Source of the DNA: Acidobacteriaceae bacterium
GTDB taxonomy: Bacteria; Acidobacteriota; Terriglobia; Terriglobales; Acidobacteriaceae
Length of the DNA stretch: 7,747 bases
Assembly: GCA_003166055.1 (NCBI GenBank)
Contig: PMWR01000381.1
Coordinates: forward strand, 1-7,747
Direction of reading: 5' to 3'
The notes under the pieces are model-generated. The model was not told the origin of the DNA. It made no database searches and saw nothing but the letters and a program-made list of their open reading frames with translations. The first letter of the stretch is position 1. Each line of letters starts with the position of its first letter. The position numbers and the translations under genes were made by a program. Shown piece after piece: positions 4,845 to 7,747 of the stretch.

Positions 4845-6983
4845 TTGGCGCAACGCAGACCCTTCATGATTCTCACGATTCTCCTGCTCTGCGGTTGCGG
4901 ATGGGCAGCCGGGCTGGCTGCGCCCGTGGTGGGCGAGGGCGAGATGGGAGGGGTCCCGAAGATCGGTCTGGGCCAAGCCGTTGTCCAGCTGAACGGGCCG
5001 TGGAGGTTCGAGATCGGAGACTCACCGCGCGATCCGGCGACAGGCGGACCGCTTTGGGCCGAGCCGGGATTTGACGACTCAAAATGGGAAACCGTTGACC
5101 TGACACCGCCGAAAGGCACATTCGAACCATGGAGCGGAGCGTCAGGGTATGTTCCAGGCTGGACGTCCAGAGGCCATGCCGGGTACTCCGGCTATGCGTG
5201 GTACCGCATCCGTGTGAAGGTGGAAGCGCAACCGGGAGCGAAGCTGGCCCTGGCCGGACCGGCCGATGTTGACGACGCCTACCAGGTGTTCGGCGACGGA
5301 AAACTGATGGGCAGCTTCGGCGATTTCAGCGAAAAAGCGCCAGTGATCTCCTTCGCTCAGCCACGGATTTTCTCGCTGGGACAAGTCAACGGCAACTTAG
5401 CTTCGCAGGAACTGGTGCTGGCCTTCAGGGTATGGATGGGCACGCACACACTGCTGCAGCAACCGGAGGCTGGGGGTCTTCACAATCCGCCCCTGTTGGG
5501 GGACGCCGGAGCCATAGCAGCCAATTATCAGGTGCGATGGCAGAAACTGCTTGAAGCATACACGCCCCTGACATTTGAGGCGCTGATTTATGCGCTGGTG
5601 GCTTTGATGGCCTTCAGCATGATGCTGTTTGACCGATCAGACCGTGTATATCTCTGGGCGGGGACGCTTTTGCTGCTCACGGCCGTCGATTTCGCCCTGT
5701 CGGCGATCAGCTCGTGGACAACGTACCTCAATTTTCTGCTGCCGACCATCCTGCGAGACAGCTTCCTGACTCCACTCATCTGCGCCGGATGGGTGATGCT
5801 GTGGTGGGTCTGGTTCAGGCTGCATCGGCCGCCCTGGCTGCCGCGCGCCATTGACCTGATGACAGTGCTGTTGATCGTGGCCAACACCATCGACGGGGAG
5901 TTGTTGCTTCCCTTTGTCCGGCACTCCGTAGCGACCGCATTTCTTCCCGTCTCGCTGGTGCTGCGGGTGCTCTTTTTTGTCCTCCTGGTGTGGGTTGTTG
6001 CGCTGGGAATTCAGCGCAAGAAAACGGAAGGCTGGCTGGTCTTTCCCATCGTTCTGCTGCGCGGGCTGGGGCAGTTTCAGACGGAGCATTCGGCGCTGCA
6101 TATCCAATCCAATGGCACTCCGCTTGGCCTGGACATCTCCGTTTCGCAGATATGCAACCTTCTGATGGCCGCAATCATTGGCTTTCTGCTGCTGCGGCGG
6201 CTGCTCATGTCTCTGCACCAGCAACGGCTGATGGCGCAGGACATCAACCAGCGACTGCTCAAGTCCGGGCAAGATCAATATCTGATGGCGATGGAGGTAA
6301 AGCAGGCGCAGGAGGTACAGCAGGTCATTCTGCCGGAAGCGCGCACGCAGTTGCCAGGCCTGCTGATCGAGAGCGAATATCGGCCCGCCCGCGCGGTCGG
6401 CGGCGATTTCTTTCAGATTATTCCGCGGCCACTCGACGACAGCCTGCTGATTGTCGCCGGAGACATCACAGGCAAGGGCCTGAAGGCGGGCATGCTGGTC
6501 GCGTTTCTGGTGGGAGCAATCCGCACCACGGTGGAATGGAGTGCCGATCCGATCGTTGTGCTGAAAGCGCTGAACCGCCTGCTGGTTGGGCGCAAGGACG
6601 CGCAAGCGACGTGCCTGGCCCTTCGCATCGGCGCGAACGGCGATGTTCTGCTGGCCAACGCGGGGCATATTCCACCGTATTTGAACGGCGATCCAATGCC
6701 CATCGAGGGCGCTCTGCCGCTGGGAATGAGCCTCGATATGGAATTGTCTATTACGCGCTTCAGGCTGGCGGAAGGCGACCAGCTGGTGCTGATGTCGGAC
6801 GGGATTGTGGAGGCCATGGACGCTGCCGGAAATCTGTTCGGCTTCGAGCGTGTTCATGAGCTGGTGCGCAAGTCGAAGAGCGCCGCGGAGGTAGCCAGTG
6901 CCGCGCAGAAGTTCGGGCAGGAGGACGACATCAGCGTCATTTCAGTAACCCGCACCCATGCGATGAAACATGCCCTGGTATAA
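4845..6983 (+). CDS. Receptor-type SpoIIE/PP2C serine phosphatase with extracytoplasmic sensor and 7TM region
   Basis: This 712-residue protein should sense a ligand outside the membrane and control a cytoplasmic PP2C-type phosphatase, which in this family dephosphorylates phospho-Ser/Thr proteins such as anti-anti-sigma factors. A signal peptide (Arg4/Arg5, hydrophobic 7-18, cleavage near 25-26) precedes a jelly-roll domain (about 44-200). That domain has LNGPWRF (49-55), FDDSKW (76-81), YAWYR (117-121) and DDAYQVFGDGKL (143-154), resembling the sugar-binding domain of GH2 glycosidases and 7TMR-DISM sensor domains. About seven hydrophobic helices follow between 243 and 450, then an amphipathic Gln-rich linker (450-500). 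The phosphatase domain (505-705) keeps its metal-binding acids: Asp521 in GGDFF, Asp540 in GDITGKG, Asp652 in SDGIVEA, and Asp694/Asp695 in EDDIS; NAGHIPP is also intact. TTG start chosen from the ribosome-binding site and signal peptide. Cys16/Cys18 do not form a good lipobox. No partner sigma regulator is encoded nearby, so the substrate is unknown. Confidence 0.9.
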   Translation: MAQRRPFMILTILLLCGCGWAAGLAAPVVGEGEMGGVPKIGLGQAVVQLNGPWRFEIGDSPRDPATGGPLWAEPGFDDSKWETVDLTPPKGTFEPWSGASGYVPGWTSRGHAGYSGYAWYRIRVKVEAQPGAKLALAGPADVDDAYQVFGDGKLMGSFGDFSEKAPVISFAQPRIFSLGQVNGNLASQELVLAFRVWMGTHTLLQQPEAGGLHNPPLLGDAGAIAANYQVRWQKLLEAYTPLTFEALIYALVALMAFSMMLFDRSDRVYLWAGTLLLLTAVDFALSAISSWTTYLNFLLPTILRDSFLTPLICAGWVMLWWVWFRLHRPPWLPRAIDLMTVLLIVANTIDGELLLPFVRHSVATAFLPVSLVLRVLFFVLLVWVVALGIQRKKTEGWLVFPIVLLRGLGQFQTEHSALHIQSNGTPLGLDISVSQICNLLMAAIIGFLLLRRLLMSLHQQRLMAQDINQRLLKSGQDQYLMAMEVKQAQEVQQVILPEARTQLPGLLIESEYRPARAVGGDFFQIIPRPLDDSLLIVAGDITGKGLKAGMLVAFLVGAIRTTVEWSADPIVVLKALNRLLVGRKDAQATCLALRIGANGDVLLANAGHIPPYLNGDPMPIEGALPLGMSLDMELSITRFRLAEGDQLVLMSDGIVEAMDAAGNLFGFERVHELVRKSKSAAEVASAAQKFGQEDDISVISVTRTHAMKHALV

Positions 6984-7050
6984 CTGCGCACGCGGGCGTC
7001 TTCGGGTCGCAACCGGCACGATTTGATTGCCTGTTTCCCGGCGTCCGGCG

Positions 7051-7076
7051 TTGAACAAGCCCCCACCAATTACACT
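7051..7076 (+). promoter_or_regulatory. Weak promoter-like sequence just before xseA
   Basis: TACACT (7071-7076) resembles a -10 hexamer and TTGAAC (7051-7056) a -35 hexamer, but the spacer is only 14 bp, too short for a standard sigma-70 promoter. If TACACT is a real -10, transcription would begin at or within a few bases of the xseA ATG at 7086, giving a leaderless or nearly leaderless mRNA. Confidence 0.15.
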
Positions 7077-7085
7077 TTGTAGGGA

Positions 7086-7747
7086 ATGCTTCGACCCGAT
7101 ACCTCTGCGCCCCAACTGGACTTCAGCTTTGAAGAGCCTCAAACCGCGCGCCGCATCTGGCCGGTGCGCGAGCTGGTCGGTGTGGTTCGCGAACTCGTGG
7201 AGCAGAAATACGGCGACGTCTGGGTCGAGGGCGAAATCTCCAACTTCCGGCCCGCTCCTTCCGGTCATCTCTACTTCACGCTCAAGGACGCCGACGCGCA
7301 ACTGCCCGTGGTGCTGTTCCGGCGCCAGGCCATGTTGCTCCGCTTCCGTCCTGAAGACGGCCTGCATGTGCTGGTGCGCGGAAAAGTGAGCGTGTATGAG
7401 CAGCGCGGCCAGATGCAGTTGGTGGCCGAGACCATGGAGCCGGTGGGCGCCGGCTCGCTGCAACTGGCTTTTGAACAACTGAAGGAACGGCTTAAAGCGG
7501 AAGGCCTCTTCGATGCCGACCGCAAGCGGCCGTTGCCCGCATTTCCCCGCGCCGTGGGCATCGTTACATCGCCGACAGGCGCCGTGATTCGCGATTTCCT
7601 CAATATCGTCGCGCGCCGCCACTCGGGCCTCAGCGTGCTTCTCTTCCCCGTGTCTGTACAAGGCGACCAGGCGCCAGTCGAAGTGGAAGCAGCGATTGCC
7701 GCGCTCAACGCCTCCGGACTTGTCGACGTGATTGTGCTGGCGCGCGG
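7086..7747 (+). CDS. xseA: Exodeoxyribonuclease VII large subunit (5' part, cut by window end)
   Basis: The visible 220 codons are the N-terminal half of XseA (E. coli protein about 450 residues), the catalytic subunit of exonuclease VII, which degrades single-stranded DNA from both ends to oligonucleotides. The OB-fold nucleic-acid-binding domain (about 25-120) shows VWVEGEISNFRPAPSGHLYFTLKD (45-68), a family hallmark, and RGKVSVYEQRGQMQL (98-112). The catalytic domain begins with GLFDADRKRPLP (140-151) and GIVTSPTGAVIRD (158-170), and the frame ends just at the conserved ARG(G) segment. ATG 7086 is the first start after an in-frame TAG at 7080-7082. About 24 residues precede the usual N-terminus, a common-looking extension. 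AGGGA directly abuts the ATG, leaving almost no spacing for ribosome binding. The small-subunit gene xseB is not in view and may lie downstream. The gene is probably unrelated to the signalling genes before it. Confidence 0.95.
   Translation, partial: MLRPDTSAPQLDFSFEEPQTARRIWPVRELVGVVRELVEQKYGDVWVEGEISNFRPAPSGHLYFTLKDADAQLPVVLFRRQAMLLRFRPEDGLHVLVRGKVSVYEQRGQMQLVAETMEPVGAGSLQLAFEQLKERLKAEGLFDADRKRPLPAFPRAVGIVTSPTGAVIRDFLNIVARRHSGLSVLLFPVSVQGDQAPVEVEAAIAALNASGLVDVIVLAR

Noticed and set aside
5637..6857. 406-codon reverse-strand open frame opposite the phosphatase
   Set aside because: It is a shadow of the TM and PP2C coding region, Gln/Arg/His-rich with no recognisable domain.
7014..7031. GGCACG...TTGC resembling a sigma-54 promoter before xseA
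   Set aside because: GG and GC elements are separated by 12 bases, not the required 10.
7038..7051. Tandem CCGGCGT x2 between the phosphatase and xseA
   Set aside because: Two copies of a GC-rich 7-mer in GC-rich DNA; no further copies or structure.

Overview
The window looks like a stretch of chromosome from a GC-rich acidobacterium (class Terriglobia / Acidobacteriaceae-like). This is inferred from protein style: a multi-PAS/GAF hybrid kinase, and a secreted-sensor/7TM receptor fused to a SpoIIE-type PP2C phosphatase, a type common in that phylum. It also fits the strong G/C preference at third codon positions. No taxon-specific marker gene is present, so the placement is tentative. All five supported genes lie on the + strand. 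I see no mobile element, CRISPR array, tRNA or rRNA.

Layout. Positions 1-383 hold no convincing gene and look like the upstream and leader region of the first gene, with a possible -10 element and a strong hairpin. Positions 384-3863 encode a large membrane-anchored hybrid sensor histidine kinase (two TM helices, PAS-PAS-GAF-PAS, HisKA, HATPase, and two receiver domains). After 98 bp comes a single-domain CheY-like response regulator (3962-4336). Fourteen bp later comes a single-domain Hpt phosphotransfer protein (4351-4698). A 146-bp gap with a plausible promoter leads to a 712-residue receptor phosphatase (4845-6983): signal peptide, jelly-roll sensor domain, about seven TM helices, short coiled coil and SpoIIE/PP2C domain. 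After 102 bp, the 5' half of xseA (exodeoxyribonuclease VII large subunit) begins at 7086 and runs off the window end.

How the genes fit together. The first three genes supply every part of a His-Asp-His-Asp phosphorelay: kinase His and receiver Asp in the hybrid kinase, His in the Hpt protein, and Asp in the lone receiver. None carries a DNA-binding or enzymatic output domain, so the final output is either a protein-protein interaction of the lone receiver or lies elsewhere in the genome. The downstream PP2C phosphatase is a signalling protein of the partner-switching kind and probably has its own promoter; a functional link to the phosphorelay is possible but unproven. xseA is a DNA-metabolism housekeeping gene, probably unrelated.

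Nothing here amounts to a clearly new biological system. The points most worth a second look are the split phosphorelay with tandem receivers (the first has an altered acidic pocket), the leader hairpin that overlaps a rival TTG start, the dyad over the phosphatase promoter, and the unusually close ribosome-binding site of xseA.
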